Shown: piece by piece, positions 13,401-23,808 of the stretch
Numbering within the stretch: position 1 is the first letter of the stretch
Layout: each line of letters begins with the position of its first letter
Assembly: GCF_000003815.2 (NCBI RefSeq)
Contig: NC_049994.1
Coordinates: 13,860,284 to 13,924,283 of the forward strand
DNA from: Branchiostoma floridae
Lineage: Eukaryota; Chordata; Leptocardii; Amphioxiformes; Branchiostomatidae
Length of the DNA: 64,000 bases
Direction: 5' to 3'
Translations under genes and position numbers: made by a program
The notes under the pieces: generated by a model
The model's database searches: none
What the model was told of the DNA's origin: nothing
The model's input: only the letters and a program-made list of their open reading frames with translations

Positions 13401-16400
13401 GGACGACCCTAGCAAAACCCTGTCGACCCTAGCTTGTGCATGCAGACTATCAATCTCCTGCTAAATAGAAGGAATAGAGCACTGCACTGTACTGTGCCCA
13501 GTTTCTTATTTCTGTGCTGCCCGGATAGTGGAATCTACAATATTTGCTCGGTGCCTCCACTTGTGCCAGTGTTTGTGAAACATTGCAGGCAGTGAAAACT
13601 ATTATGGTCCTATGGTCCTCACTTGTATGCCATGTGTTTCCATAATATGTGTGATTGCAGAGGGATTTGGGGGAACAATGTGTTGCACCTTGTAATGTTT
13701 GTTGTACATTGCATTGCTGTCTATATGGTTATAATCAATATAGGACTTCGCTTTCCATGTAAAACGTACAACACCTAGTACCTAGTTGGAAAGCATGAAA
13801 AAGTATTATTATTCTGTCTCCATTTTAGGTGACCTTGGCGGGCAGATGGGACTTTTTCTGGGCGCGAGTTTCCTTACACTGGTGGAAGTATTCGAATATC
13901 TTATGGACGAGCTCTATGGGAGGGTGCTCAAGAGATGTTGCCGGTGCAAGGCTACCGCATCTGCCCATACTTCGTCTCCATCGGCCGACGTTCTGAGTGT
14001 GAACATCAACGGCAGTGCCACACAGCTCCCCCAGACCAGCCGCGCATGACTAGAGCCGGGTGACGGCGCGCTGTCGTGCCTGGTCTCCACGCATTGCGCA
14101 TGCGCAGGGAGAAAGTTTGGCTGCCTGTGTACAGACTCTGGTGGGGATTGTTTCTGTGGGTCAAGGGTCGCGACGGCTGATTCGGAACTGTGATAAACTC
14201 GTTTTTCTCTATTTCTTACGACATCTATAATACTGCGCTCTGCTGAACAACAGCAACCGTATTGTGGGGGTTGCTGCTACGAGGCAGGACGCTTTCTAAA
14301 GTCTCTTACAAGACGAACCAATTACATTCTCACTTGTCAGTCTTTCCAGGAAAGAAGAGTGAATCGAATTTTTGTATGTGTCGCAAACTGTAAAGAGGTA
14401 GTCCGTCTTAGCAGAATGTGGAAGCTTACAGCAACGCTAGAAGGTGAAGTTGTAGTGCGCTAAACCGGACCTTTCAAACTAAAGATGTTGAGATCTCCAA
14501 CATTTCGTTGGGGTCTTGTCGATTGTGATTACAAAAGCTCATCCAAGATGCCCTGTAGTGGCTGCCAATTGTCGTCATCGCTAGACAAGATGGCGAACAC
14601 TTGAATCTTCTTGCAAACCCTCCCAAAATCGTTGCGCTCCTCTGTGTAGCATCTGTTCGAGTAATCAAGAAGATTGGACCTTGTCGTGCTTAAATGGGCT
14701 TTTGTATCCAATGGAAAGTAGGGTATATTACTAACCGATTTTGTACTTGCTGTATTGAGTCAATACGTGACTGTGCTTAGAAACGTTTGGAGGAAAACCA
14801 CAGTAGCTTCATGTTTGTAGTTTTGTTCTGGCTATTTTTTTGTGCGATCTGGGCTTCGCACTGTTTTTAGGAACTACACAATGTTATTTCCCTTTTTCCT
14901 CCGATAGTCCGAACTTGTGGTCGCCCAGGTCGGAGAGCGGCTACGAGTATAGACTGTTGGAATGCGAAGATGCCTGATTCTAGTGAAAATTGGACCAATA
15001 TGTCTTTATTTACAATGTATTATCTCTAGGAACTAATAAGTATACAGATGTTCATATTTACCAGTGGCTCTCCTCAACTTAGATTTTTCTCTGGATCCCG
15101 TTTAAAGACATTTGTGTGATCATTGTGAATGACGATAGTTTTTTAGACTAGAAAGAAGTGGTCATCATATGTGCCATGTAGCAAATTGTATTTTAGTGGC
15201 TTTGTCGACAAATGTTGCTTGTATTCTCAATGTTACTGTAAATATCTATTTACAAGTAAGTACTATTGACGTTGATATTCGTTGTATTTGATTAGTTCTC
15301 AGTGCATCGTATGTCAATAATCTTGCGTGTTTTTAAGCGTACTGTGGCCTCGTTTTGGCACAAAGTCTCGCGGAACGTGGGCTTACCGCGAGACTTCGTG
15401 CTGAGAAGTGGCTGGCGAGACCTGATTCCTTGGAGGTATTTTCAAATAAATATGTAAAAGGGACGGTACCTTTTTATCCCAAAGATTTGTGTTGTACATG
15501 TTACTTCTATTACAGTAGTTTAAGTCACAAACGATGTTTAAGTATACAGTCATTGCGTTTTATCTAGCTCTCTTTACCCTAGATAATGCTATCCCTCTTC
15601 TATAATTTTGTTACTGTATTAGCTTGAACTTTTATATATAGACATCATAGGACTAAAACTTTGATTGAAACCATATCATAACTCGTCTCACATTCTACAA
15701 GTTGTTTACCTGTTTGGTAATACATGTAGGTCATGTGTGTTATCTATCATTTGATGCATCTTCGAAATTGTCACTTTTTTTGTAATTTCCTTTTGCATGA
15801 ACTGTCTGATTTAGTATCATACACACACACATATATACTTTACATTTCTCTCAATGACGTTATTTTTTTCACTTCATGTCGTCGCGTCGACAAAAATACA
15901 CCTTATTTTCATCATCGACAAAGCTTCCAGAAAAAAATTCTTTCAAAGAAATGCCACGACAAAAACAGAATATGAGATTTAACATCAAGATGGAAAGAGA
16001 AAATATGACGTTTCCAGTTTCGAAGGGAAATTGGTAAGAAAATAGATGTGATTGTCTGTAACGTGAGTTCTGTCTGTTGTCAAGTGTTGTCAAAATTCTC
16101 CGCTGTGGAACTGTGTTTATTGTTCTTGTTATCACTGTTTCGTGTAGATAGATTTACGTTATCTTTATGCTAGACAATGTTTTTTAGTCTACAGCACCGA
16201 TTCATCTTTTCTATCAATTATCATCCACATGTCATTTCTTATTTATAATCCATGAACCTTTGAGAAAAATTCACATCTAATCAATAAGTCTATTTCAGGA
16301 TACACCAGTGAAGAAAATTATTTATTTCGTAATACCAAGTATTAGGAAAGGACCTCAAACGAGAGAAACTTTTCCAAAGGAAGACTTATCAAAATTTTCT

Positions 16401-17751
16401 GTCTTTATTCGTAGAGGGATGAAATTGTAGGGGTATTCGATGGTATTTTCGTCATGAGTCATGTTAGAATATACATTATACAAATATGTGATAATGGTAA
16501 GACCTTTGTTTTCTTCACAGTGACAACATTTTGGTGCTAAACGTATACTACGAATCCCTGAACTACGAACTGATTCAGCAGATGCCGGCAATCGAAACGG
16601 AGGGACTTCTAGGTAAATAAGGTTTAATGACTTCCATTGAGGATGACATCAGTATTCGTTTTCTTGTATTTTTCTATGCAATTTGCGATGTAATTTGCTC
16701 ATCTTGCAGCTACTTTGTGTGATTTGCTATATGGTCAAACACTTTTAATCGAATAAACATGGCCATGAAATATCAACAAAACCGGAAATTGTCAACTGTA
16801 TCATTTGCAATCTAAAGGCTGACTACATTTATCACATGTCAATGTGCTGTTTGAGCTGTTATTGATAGAAAAGTACAGTTCTCACCTTTAAACCGTTTCT
16901 ATAATAACTCACCTGGCGGCAGGATAAAAGCTATAATCTGTAGCCATCTTTTGCAGACATAAAGACAGACAAACAAGGAAATAAAATCAAACGAACGAAT
17001 CACTGTGAAGGAAAGGAAACCTAAGCGATACATTAAAGTAGCCTCCTTCACAGAATTTTAGTAGCGCTTATTACGTTTTTAGGGGAGGGCATGTTCGCTA
17101 TTTTCAACAGCCAGCACAAAAGCTCCCTCTCCCGGCATTAGAGAACCTTTAAGTTAGCCCATGTTGAAAAGCGCCAATCCACTGTTCCCAAAAGATTAAA
17201 GCCAGCGCTCCTAGAAGTCTGCGAAGGAGGCTTACGTTAAGGCCTGTGACGAAATATATCGTTCAAATGCAATTCAATCGCTACAACTGAATAAAAAAGG
17301 GAGATTTACTTATGGACGTTTTGAGTGACATCCATCACTCTTCTTCAGTGTCAGTAAAATGAACAGAAATCTCCGTTTTTACTCCGCTTACTTGGATGTT
17401 TATCCTTCGTAAATATTTATTCATTTTTCCGCGTGTGAAAATCTTACGCAAATGTGAAGTAAATGCATTGCTCATGTAAATACATGTACCTACTGCAGAC
17501 CATTGAATAGTGTTTCTTTCTCCTATCCAGGTGACCTGGGAGGACAGATGGGACTCTTCCTGGGCGCCAGTTTTCTGTCACTGGTGGAGATATTCGAATA
17601 CCTGATGGACGAGCTTTATGGGAAAGTGCTCAGGAGATGCTGCCGGTGCAAGGCAGCATCCGGGGCGACCAACTCTTCCCATTGTGCTGACGTCGTGAAT
17701 TTGAACATCAACGGCAGTGCCACACAGCTTCCCCAGACCAGCCGCGCATGA
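877..17751 (+). CDS. ASIC: ASIC-like proton-gated Na+ channel, gene 1 (whole locus, 9 core exons plus alternative exons)
   Basis: DEG/ENaC family channel subunit of the acid-sensing type: a trimeric, two-pass plasma-membrane Na+ channel with a large extracellular domain. Spliced core CDS from the in-frame ATG at 1048: 1048-1492, 4460-4655, 5446-5555, 7464-7654, 8410-8557, 9255-9311, 10375-10528, 13076-13167, 13829-14049. All junctions are GT/AG and phases match throughout, giving 537 aa, the usual ASIC length. Visible hallmarks are the gating HG pair (residues 63-64), TM1 about 77-101, the HHVTKVEL segment with paired histidines (105-106) equivalent to the rat ASIC1 proton-sensing His, a sequon at N117, the TFPAVTICN post-TM1 motif, the cysteine-rich thumb, and TM2 with the GAS selectivity filter (476-478). 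A second exon 7 and a second terminal pair (8B/9B, ending 17751) give alternative products. Exon 1 is open upstream to 877, so a longer N-terminus from an unseen 5' exon is possible. The assignment to ASIC rather than another DEG/ENaC branch rests on HHVTK and the overall exon-by-exon match. Confidence 0.93.
2440..2530 (+). promoter_or_regulatory. Paralogue-conserved block in intron 1, gene 1
   Basis: Shares ggatccatgaaat, attgatcc and aaaacgc(t/c)atgg in the same order and spacing with 39695-39760 in intron 1 of gene 2, in otherwise unalignable introns. The function is unknown; an intronic regulatory element or a residual old duplicate are both possible. The rest of intron 1 (1493-4459) shows nothing recognisable. 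Confidence 0.35.
4460..4655 (+). CDS. ASIC: ASIC gene 1 exon 2 (finger region)
   Basis: Acceptor cacttgcag, donor cc|gtgagt; phase 1 in, phase 2 out. It encodes GIVDRQQF to NCEWRGSP, with the family motif [16 protein letters not shown] corresponding to the ASIC 'Y-RAGH-IRDMLLSC' segment, including the first conserved extracellular cysteine of this region. About 40% of residues differ from gene 2, unlike exons 1, 4, 8 and 9. Confidence 0.9.
4713..4950. mobile_element. MITE-like inverted-repeat element in intron 2, gene 1
   Basis: The left arm cttgaact.gtt.aactgtaat returns inverted at the right end (attacagttt..ctagttcaag), with arms of about 40 bp that include CCRACACAAAAA. A related copy in the opposite orientation is at 20611-20801 and shares the 19-mer CCAGTCTTTGTCAAGGAAT plus a TGACGTCA-bearing core. 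No coding capacity. Confidence 0.6.
5446..5555 (+). CDS. ASIC: ASIC gene 1 exon 3 (beta-ball/palm)
   Basis: Acceptor tttttactag, donor aag|gtaaag; phase 2 in, phase 1 out. The split codon with exon 2 gives Pro, then [20 protein letters not shown], the equivalent of the ASIC 'CSAEDF--VFTRYGKCYTFN' signature. Two disulfide cysteines are conserved. Confidence 0.9.
7464..7654 (+). CDS. ASIC: ASIC gene 1 exon 4 (palm, GIKV..H..EPPF motif)
   Basis: Acceptor ttttcgttcacag after a long pyrimidine tract, donor gtg|gtgagt; phase 1 in, phase 0 out. It encodes [17 protein letters not shown] and the very conserved [20 protein letters not shown], then [18 protein letters not shown]. The last roughly 80 nt match gene 2 exon 4 without a difference, and similarity stops within a few bases of the donor. 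Confidence 0.93.
8168..8345. repeat. Dispersed hairpin-cored repeat, inverted pair
   Basis: The unit ctgaccgtttcc..atccagttg, found at five places in this window, occurs here head to head: 8172-8207 is the inverse of 8243-8279. The right-hand copy carries CTGAGGA (8229-8235), a short hairpin AGGTA/TACCT (8237-8241/8250-8254), then GAAG. Confidence 0.6.
8410..8557 (+). CDS. ASIC: ASIC gene 1 exon 5 (thumb, first cysteine ladder)
   Basis: Acceptor tttgcatag, donor ccag|gtaggt; phase 0 in, phase 1 out. It encodes [15 protein letters not shown], then [27 protein letters not shown], the thumb-domain cysteine pattern of ASICs (C-x-I-x-C-E-T ... C-x-C-R). Confidence 0.93.
9255..9311 (+). CDS. ASIC: ASIC gene 1 exon 6 (57 nt, thumb)
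   Basis: Small exon, acceptor cgtgcag, donor tag|gtacgt, phase 1 both sides. It encodes [19 protein letters not shown], matching the ASIC 'CTPEQY--C' step. Nineteen codons; gene 2 has eighteen at the same place. Confidence 0.88.
   Translation, partial: VPDGPCVHRKGTSVHMRS
10375..10528 (+). CDS. ASIC: ASIC gene 1 exon 7 (thumb C-terminal part; one of two mutually exclusive versions)
   Basis: Acceptor cctcctgcag, donor ca|gtaagt; phase 1 in, phase 2 out, 154 nt. It encodes [20 protein letters not shown], then [19 protein letters not shown]. CxCxxPC is the family signature and NMS is a glycosylation sequon. The 5' two thirds is almost identical to gene 2 exon 7, whereas the last roughly 45 nt before the donor are diverged. 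Confidence 0.9.
10562..10718 (+). CDS. ASIC: ASIC gene 1 exon 7' (alternative version of exon 7)
   Basis: Acceptor ttcgccctacag, donor ct|gtaagt; phase 1 in, phase 2 out, 157 nt, open throughout. It encodes [37 protein letters not shown] and [10 protein letters not shown], aligning end to end with exon 7: CxxPC, KLRP(R/K)S and NM(S/T). Spliced to exon 8A it gives LDNIAVLN, a sensible family junction. It lies 33 nt after exon 7, too close for an intron between them, and using both would break the frame. The first cysteine spacing (C-x3-C rather than C-x-C) differs from exon 7. Confidence 0.8.
11367..11440 (+). repeat. Dispersed hairpin-cored repeat copy
   Basis: CTGATAA (11367-11373), hairpin GTAG/CTAC (11377-11380/11387-11390), CTGAAACGTTTGGCCGTTTA, then a cctatccagtcgcttg tail. 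Same family as the copies at 8168, 42256, 50615 and 63260. Confidence 0.6.
11895..12080 (+). promoter_or_regulatory. Conserved intron-7 block with TGACGT-rich tandem repeat, gene 1
   Basis: Begins with gctgggattctgttggtg, continues with about seven imperfect 10-bp units of the form cgtgacgtact (11935-12009), and ends ctgacggtaagtg. The same order is found in gene 2 at 49262-49446. Units resemble half-CRE (TGACG) sites. A possible cryptic exon lies at its 3' edge (acttttag to gtaagt, about 53 nt). Confidence 0.4.
13076..13167 (+). CDS. ASIC: ASIC gene 1 exon 8A (pre-TM2 palm and wrist)
   Basis: Acceptor cctcttttctag, donor tag|gtaggt; phase 2 in, phase 1 out, 92 nt. It encodes [20 protein letters not shown] and [11 protein letters not shown], corresponding to ASIC 'ENILVLDIFFEVLNYE' leading into TM2. 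Only about three nucleotide differences from gene 2 exon 8A. Confidence 0.92.
13829..14049 (+). CDS. ASIC: ASIC gene 1 exon 9A (TM2, cytoplasmic tail, stop)
   Basis: Acceptor ccattttag; stop tga at 14047-14049. It encodes [20 protein letters not shown] (TM2 with GAS filter), then [20 protein letters not shown] and a short tail ending [16 protein letters not shown]. The last 16 residues are the same in all four terminal exons of the window. Confidence 0.93.
14050..16520 (+). other. Region between the A stop and exon 8B: A-form 3' UTR and intron
   Basis: No gene besides the ASIC 3' sequence. Paralogous patches with gene 2 occur at about 14173-14350, 14571-14708, 14920-14960 and 15345-15410 (a ctcgttttggcac..gtctcgc block, compare 52228). 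An AATAAA at about 15445 is a possible poly(A) signal for the A isoform. Confidence 0.5.
14571..14708 (+). promoter_or_regulatory. Highly conserved 3'-UTR element, A form, gene 1
   Basis: Bases 14601-14688 (ttgaatcttc ... ttgtcgtg, 88 nt) are identical to 51416-51503 downstream of the gene 2 A stop, although most surrounding 3' sequence is diverged. Diverged relatives lie after both B stops (18425-18550 and 56270-56410). A noncoding RNA-level role is inferred; there is no conserved ORF. Confidence 0.6.
16521..16612 (+). CDS. ASIC: ASIC gene 1 exon 8B (alternative to 8A)
   Basis: Acceptor gttttcttcacag, donor tag|gtaaat; phase 2 in, phase 1 out, 92 nt exactly as 8A. It encodes [20 protein letters not shown] and [11 protein letters not shown]. 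It lies 2.5 kb downstream of the A-cassette stop codon with no other exon of a new gene before it, so it can only be reached by skipping 8A/9A. It differs from gene 2 exon 8B at one base. Confidence 0.85.
17038..17235. mobile_element. Foldback transposon relative in intron 8B, gene 1
   Basis: Terminal inverted repeats gtagcctccttc / gaaggaggcttac, with inner agctccctctcccggcatta echoing the 'gggaaaggga / tgccgg' arms of the copies at 44053 and 55568. Flanks cattaaa and cgttaag could be a worn 7-bp target duplication. Confidence 0.55.
17531..17751 (+). CDS. ASIC: ASIC gene 1 exon 9B (alternative TM2/tail)
   Basis: Acceptor ctcctatccag; stop at 17749-17751; 221 nt, same length as 9A. TM2 reads [20 protein letters not shown], then [20 protein letters not shown]; the mid-tail ([15 protein letters not shown]) differs from 9A and the last 16 residues are the same. 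Changes against 9A include T to S and V to I in TM2 and conservative K/R swaps. Confidence 0.86.
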
Positions 17752-18424
17752 CTAGGACCGGAGGACGGCGCGTCATGTCTGGTCTCCTCGCAATGCACGT
17801 GCGCAGAACGGACATTCGGCTGCCTGTGCACGCAGGCTGACTGTGACTGCTTGTGTGGGAGACCCAGCCCGACGCTGGAGGTAGATGCGTAGCTCAATGG
17901 ACCGATCCTGTCGAACGCCATATCGAACAAATAGAACCCCCTATTATATTTCGAACGCCTCCGTCAAAAACTACCCCATTGGACAGAAATGGCTTTTTTG
18001 GCGGATGTGTTCGAAATAGAACCACGATCGAACAGGGGGCGTGGTTTGGGGATCGATCCATGATGTGTCTCCTCCTCGCCGATGTAGCCAAGAAAACCTT
18101 GTGTTGTCGAAGGCCAATCTCTGATATAAAAACTGTATCAATTCCGGGACGCAACTTGATTTGTACTTGATACAAAAAGTGAACATTGTATATACTTTTC
18201 ATGTTTAACTAAATGTACAAGGTCAGAAATCAATTGTATCATAGCTACAGCTACTCAAAACTACAAATTTGTCCATGTGTACAGCGGAACGAATCGCCCG
18301 ATGTTTTCAGGATAATAATCCACCAGAGAGCTTCAAACAATTTCGTTTGAATCTTCTCTTGTTGTGACGGAGACCCCCGCGTTCTAGGGAGAAGTTTGGT
18401 CGCATCTTGCCGCCATTTTGGAGA

Positions 18425-18550
18425 GACGATGATCACGTGAATCTTCTTGTAAACTCTCCCATCACCCACTGCGCTCCTCTGCATCACCTGCTCGGAAACG
18501 TGAGAACAAATGAAGACTTGACCTTCTGGCGTGCGGGTTTCTATCACAGA
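18425..18550 (+). promoter_or_regulatory. 3'-UTR element, B form, gene 1 (relative of 14571-14708)
   Basis: Shares gaatcttcttg.aaac.ctccca, ctgcgctcctctg, and then gaagacttgacctt..g.gtg.gggttt..atca with the A-form element, in the same order. The preceding about 100 nt also align with gene 2 at 56178-56275. Confidence 0.5.
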
Positions 18551-20610
18551 ACTCCTGTTTTTTTTAATTGTATTCATAAGTGTTGTAACGTACCTTGTAA
18601 AAACAAAGATACTTTAAGACAGCAAATAAGGACAATCGCACTACAGTTCCTACAAAGTGTGCACAACGGGCTGTGACTGGCCAAGGTGCATTCTTACTGG
18701 TCGGAGAAAGAATGTACCAGAAACCAGATCAGATCCCGTAAAGCACTGCCCGGGCGTAGCAGTAGAAAGCTGGATATTGCACTTGAACATGCGTTAGAGT
18801 AAGATTGATGAACCTCATGTTGTTCATACTTAATACTGACAGTTGACGTACTTCCATTTGTTAGAAATCAGGTTTAGCATGATTACAGTGTTCTATGTGC
18901 GTAATTGCTACCATGTCGCAAATACGTGTGGCCGTTTTTGTAAATTACCGTAGGGAATTTTATACCACGAGATACTATGAGGTTCTCTATTGGGAACCTT
19001 TGTAGGCAATTCACTTGTAGCAATGTCTGTAAAACATGTGCTATTCTGAAGTCTTCACATAGTTTTGCATCCGAATATTACGTGTTAGAACATTTAATAC
19101 CTTCACATAGCACCACGACTTTTCATATTGATAAGTTTGCACTGGAATTCACACGAGCACAGGTTATTGCCATCCATATGTCTAGCTATGTATGCTTAAA
19201 TTGTATTCCTACCAGTTTCACGCTCTATAAGTCTTGTACAGAACCAGTGCTTGAAGCAGAGAAGCCATTTTGTCATGCCTGCAACCCTTTGCATGAAAAT
19301 ATTGTTGGGTCACAATAAGATTATTTCCTGCACTGTAAAGCAATGAATTCAGTCGCTTGATGAAAAATTAAACTTCTTTGTTTTCATTGCCTATGCCAAC
19401 GTCACTTTTTCTGCTTACATACAATTTCATAAAATGAAGTCTTCATTGTATGTGACAATTTGATGCTTCAGTCAATTTGAATGACTTATCGTAAAATGAC
19501 TTATATGAACTTGATGTCGATGGGCCTTTAAAACTTTTTGACGTCAACATTGTTTGGAACTCTAGATTAATTTAATTTTGTACATGAAATTTTAGATAAA
19601 TTGAATTTCATACATGAATTGAGTTTTATACAAGAATTTGGAATGAGCTGTTTGATATAACAATACTGATGAATTCACGGAAGTAAACCAGTTTGGTACT
19701 GAGCCCTATCATAATTTTCTACAACATTACTAAAAGTAATCTGCATCAGCAGCTCGATCCCATTACGATATTCATCAACATTCAATAAGGCACAATAATC
19801 ATGCATGTTGTTAATCAACACTCGTACTTTTAAATATACACACTGTCGACCATTCTGAAGGTTTTACATAGTCTGGCATGGCAAAGCAAAACAAAACAAA
19901 ACATGATCTTAAATAATCATGACTTGTGGTCATTGTTTCACCTAAAGCACCGGGCCCCTTCGAGAAATACACTTATATATTAATAAGTCATTATGAATAT
20001 GAAAACCTTTTCTTAGAGGAAGGTGCCCTCTTAAAAAGTACACTGTCCCCAAACCTGTACAGGTGATCATCTCTACATAAGGAGTACCTAGCGAATATGA
20101 CCACTTTTGGTGGCCTCTTAGATAATTTGTGCTCATTGACACAAACATTAATAATCCTGCCAGTATTGACCACCTGTCTATGACCATTTTTTTCTCGGCC
20201 CCTTGAGTGGTCTTCTTTGGCATTTTTGACTGGATATTCGGATATCTTATCTACAAAAGCCAGACGTGATGATACAGTTACTTGAAGATGACCCCAGGGT
20301 TAAGTGGGACACGATTGGTCAATCAGAAGGTCATGACCTTTTCAGAACTGGGTCAGATGAAATGAGTATCTTCCAGATGTAATGAGTGTGACATGGACAC
20401 TCATCCCCCCCCCCCGAAAAAAATGAGTCGGGCCATGATAATTGCAATTCCCATTTTTCCTTTTTTATCCTGTAACTATCTCGTTATGCTTTCAAATATT
20501 GCAAGTTCATTTGTACTTTATAGAAACAAATTTATGGCTTGTCCTCAGTCATTTCTCAGTTAACTTCCAGTAAGTTTTATAGATACTAATATGTTTTGTT
20601 TGTCCTTGAT

Positions 20611-20801
20611 AAAGTTAAACTCTAATTTCCAACTCGAAAAATTGCATTTACCCAATTTTTTTACTGGTTGACTCCAGTCTTTGTCAAGGAATGGGCAACC
20701 CACTGCCTCTGTGACGTCACGCTATTCTTCTGTGACGTCAATGAAGTCAATCAGTTGAATCAAATTGGTGTGTCCAATTTTTCCGGAATGACTTCTACCA
20801 A
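20611..20801. mobile_element. Second copy of the 4713-4950 MITE family
   Basis: Starts agttaaactctaatttcca, contains CCAGTCTTTGTCAAGGAAT and two TGACGTCA motifs, and ends near gaatgacttctacca, which also flanks the first copy. It is diverged and shorter. Confidence 0.5.
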
Positions 20802-21371
20802 GTTTAACACACACAGATGAAGTTTCAAATTATGTTTTGCTTGAATTTTTTGTAGCCCTGGGAGTCGCTGAAGATTGTCAACGTGGAGTTATGTTTGTGT
20901 TTTGCTTGAATTCTTCTCAGTGGCCAATGCAAAGTGGAGTTATATTCGATTTCCTGGCTAAATGAATCATGAAAGAATCAGAACCAAGCCCTTCTTGGTC
21001 TGTCCAAGCACACACAATCTACTGATACGGTATGGAGCCCATGCAACAATTAGATGGTTTATTGGATGCGAATGACCCAAGTGTCAAGGAGAGAATGAAA
21101 CAATTCGCCGATGGCATCATTTTACTACCATGATGCCAAGAATGAAAGGGTTCAAGCGAGGTGAGGGGTGGAGGCCACGTTATTGGAACTGGCGCAGATT
21201 ACCTCCATGCCGAACTGGCATCACGGATGTCGTCATGGAATCTTTAAGAGAAAGGTGGAATTCAACTCCTCAGTCTTCATCTATTACGTGCTTATTTTCA
21301 TAGGTTGGAATATATCATAAATATATTCATTTATCTATTCAGTAGCAAATGTGACAAAGTACATTACCCAG

Positions 21372-21483
<112 letters not shown>

Positions 21484-22986
21484 ATCAAATATATCATAAA
21501 TAAATATCATAGCAAACAGGACAGGCAAGATGTTGCACATGTCTACAGGTTATTTGTTGTTTCATACTCTGAATGTTTACTTTGTTTTCAACATCAGAGT
21601 TTTTAGATTTGTTTTATAAAATGAATTAAAGGAATGGTCAGGCAGAAAATATCCGGTTAGTAGATTTTTTGACGTGGGGACAATTGATGCTGTCACTTTA
21701 CGTTTTTATTAGATTCTGTCTGTGCAGATAGAAAGTAATTCATTTATCCCTAAGGCTGCTTCTTCACCAATGATCCAAGCTCGTTACAGTCGTGGTAACA
21801 GTACATACATCACATCATATTTTAGCATGTTGTTCCTAATCTTTTACTCCTATCATTGACAGCATTTATTTGACAGTATGTCAAGGAAGTGTAGCCATAG
21901 GGAACTCAGTATACGAAGAACATCAATCATTTTCCTACTGTTTTATTGTAGAAGACATCGGACCCTTGCAGCACCTATATATTGAGATATGATATTGGGC
22001 TATATGCCAATTGGTTGGTTTACACTTTTTCCTAGAAAAGGGTAGAAACTGATCTCTGGAACGGATTAACGTTGCATATATAATATGTAACTCGGGAGAT
22101 GATTGAGAACAAAGAGGCGGTGGGTTGAATTCATACAATGTAGCATATCGTGTGTCTTAATAAGCATACAAAATTTCCACAAACACACATGCGCAAGTTT
22201 TGTTACACATTTTCACAGTGATATTAATTGCCAAACAAGAATGGTACAATTACACAAATAATGCTTGTTTGGTTTACCAAAAATACAGATAAGCATTTGT
22301 TTATTTTTCCGTTTCCTATGCTAGACTGTTCGAAAATTTGAACAGTTGTGTTAGATTGTGAATAAATTCTCCACCTACCAATTCATTCAATTAAAAAATT
22401 ATCGATGTATCCGTTCAAAAGGGATCTTCAATTTAGTAGTAAATTAATCAAAGAATAAAACACGTCAAATATTTTTCTCCCGGCTTACTTCCTATCCATT
22501 CTAGGATGAATCTGGTCTTCAAGTTCAAGGCACAATGTCATCTGCACTGCCATCTTTTGTTGTTAAACCCTGCGCAGTAAGAACTGCATTGTACTATGAA
22601 ACTCAATTACATATTCGAAGCAACAGTCATATACATGCAAACTTATTGGTAGAGGTGACATTGAAACGCCCTTGTTCGTGTGATTGCCATTGAGCCAGGC
22701 CGACCTTAGCATCTAAGTAGATTACACGGAGACATTACACCCCTGACGTCTATTACTTGACATGCTGTCATGACACGTGTACTCTGATTGGTTGATAATG
22801 CCCCTGGTGTAGAATCTATAGCCAATCGATGGCAAGGAAAGGTCAGGCAGTAGCTGATTAAAAGACGAACCAATTTCCCCTCGTCAACGATGGAAATTGT
22901 TCCCTCGTTATCAGACAAAAATGCCAAGGTTGTGAGGGCAGGGACTTATTGGTGATATTAGCGAGTGCATCAGTCAGACTCAAATA

Positions 22987-23258
22987 AAGGTGCATGGACT
23001 CTCACTGCGCTTGGGGCACCGGTACGGCACTGCGGGGTTCGTTCACTGCGGCACTGTTTTGTTACTTTCGCGAGTTTTAATAACTTAAGTATTGCGTAAT
23101 ACGTAAAAGTATGACTTAGAAGACAGCAAAATACACAAAACGGAAAACAAAATTCGTTCTTTATCTCTGAAATTCATTGAGTCATCTACGAACCCAACAC
23201 TGCCGCACTCACTGCACTTGGGGTACCGGGTACCCCAAGTGCAGTGAGAGTCCACCTT
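22987..23258. mobile_element. MITE with AAGGTG..GACTCTCACTGC termini
   Basis: The left end aaggtg..ggactctcactgc, cttggggcacc is repeated inverted at the right end (ggtaccccaagtgcagtgag, gtccacctt). A perfect palindrome ggggtaccgggtacccc lies inside the right arm (about 23219-23236). About 270 bp, noncoding. Confidence 0.65.
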
Positions 23259-23808
23259 ACGTAATGGACGAACATGCAATCATTGCGGTGCAGTTCTGTG
23301 AACAGTATTGCACACATAAACAATTTCCACTACTCGTCGTTCACACAAGACAAATTGTCCGTTTTTCAAGCCCGACTGATTTAGATATGTTTGACGTCTA
23401 CAAAGAGGCCTTTATGGGGAAGCAGATATTACCCATGTGAGGTGAGATATTATCTTCGTGTACTTTTTGCCTTTATACATATGAACTCAGACGAACTATA
23501 CGTACATTCTGTACTGTCCGAACTATTTAAGATCCTGCAACAGCGACGAATGCTATCTACATATGTACAGTATGCCAAACAATGGCAGTAAATGTAATTT
23601 TTTTCATCTCTTCTTGAGTAATTTCGTTTCAAATTTTGAAACAAACACACCTGCAACTGCAGGTAAAGGTGCCCAAACCATCACTATCTATTCACGTTGT
23701 TAAGTTATACTGTTAAAACACAAAGGTAAACTACGGGAAGCACTCTTGGCGATGGTAGTTACAGATTTCTAATTATGATACCTCAAGTTCAACTTTACCT
23801 GAACAATA

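Noticed and set aside
16521..17751. Exons 8B/9B as a separate truncated ASIC pseudogene
   Set aside because: Both exons have intact splice sites and frames, matching phases, and the same arrangement is preserved in the duplicate locus, which favours alternative terminal exons.
18977..19318. 113-codon ORF after ASIC gene 1
   Set aside because: No domain, poor codon character, no paralogue behind gene 2; chance ORF in AT-rich DNA.
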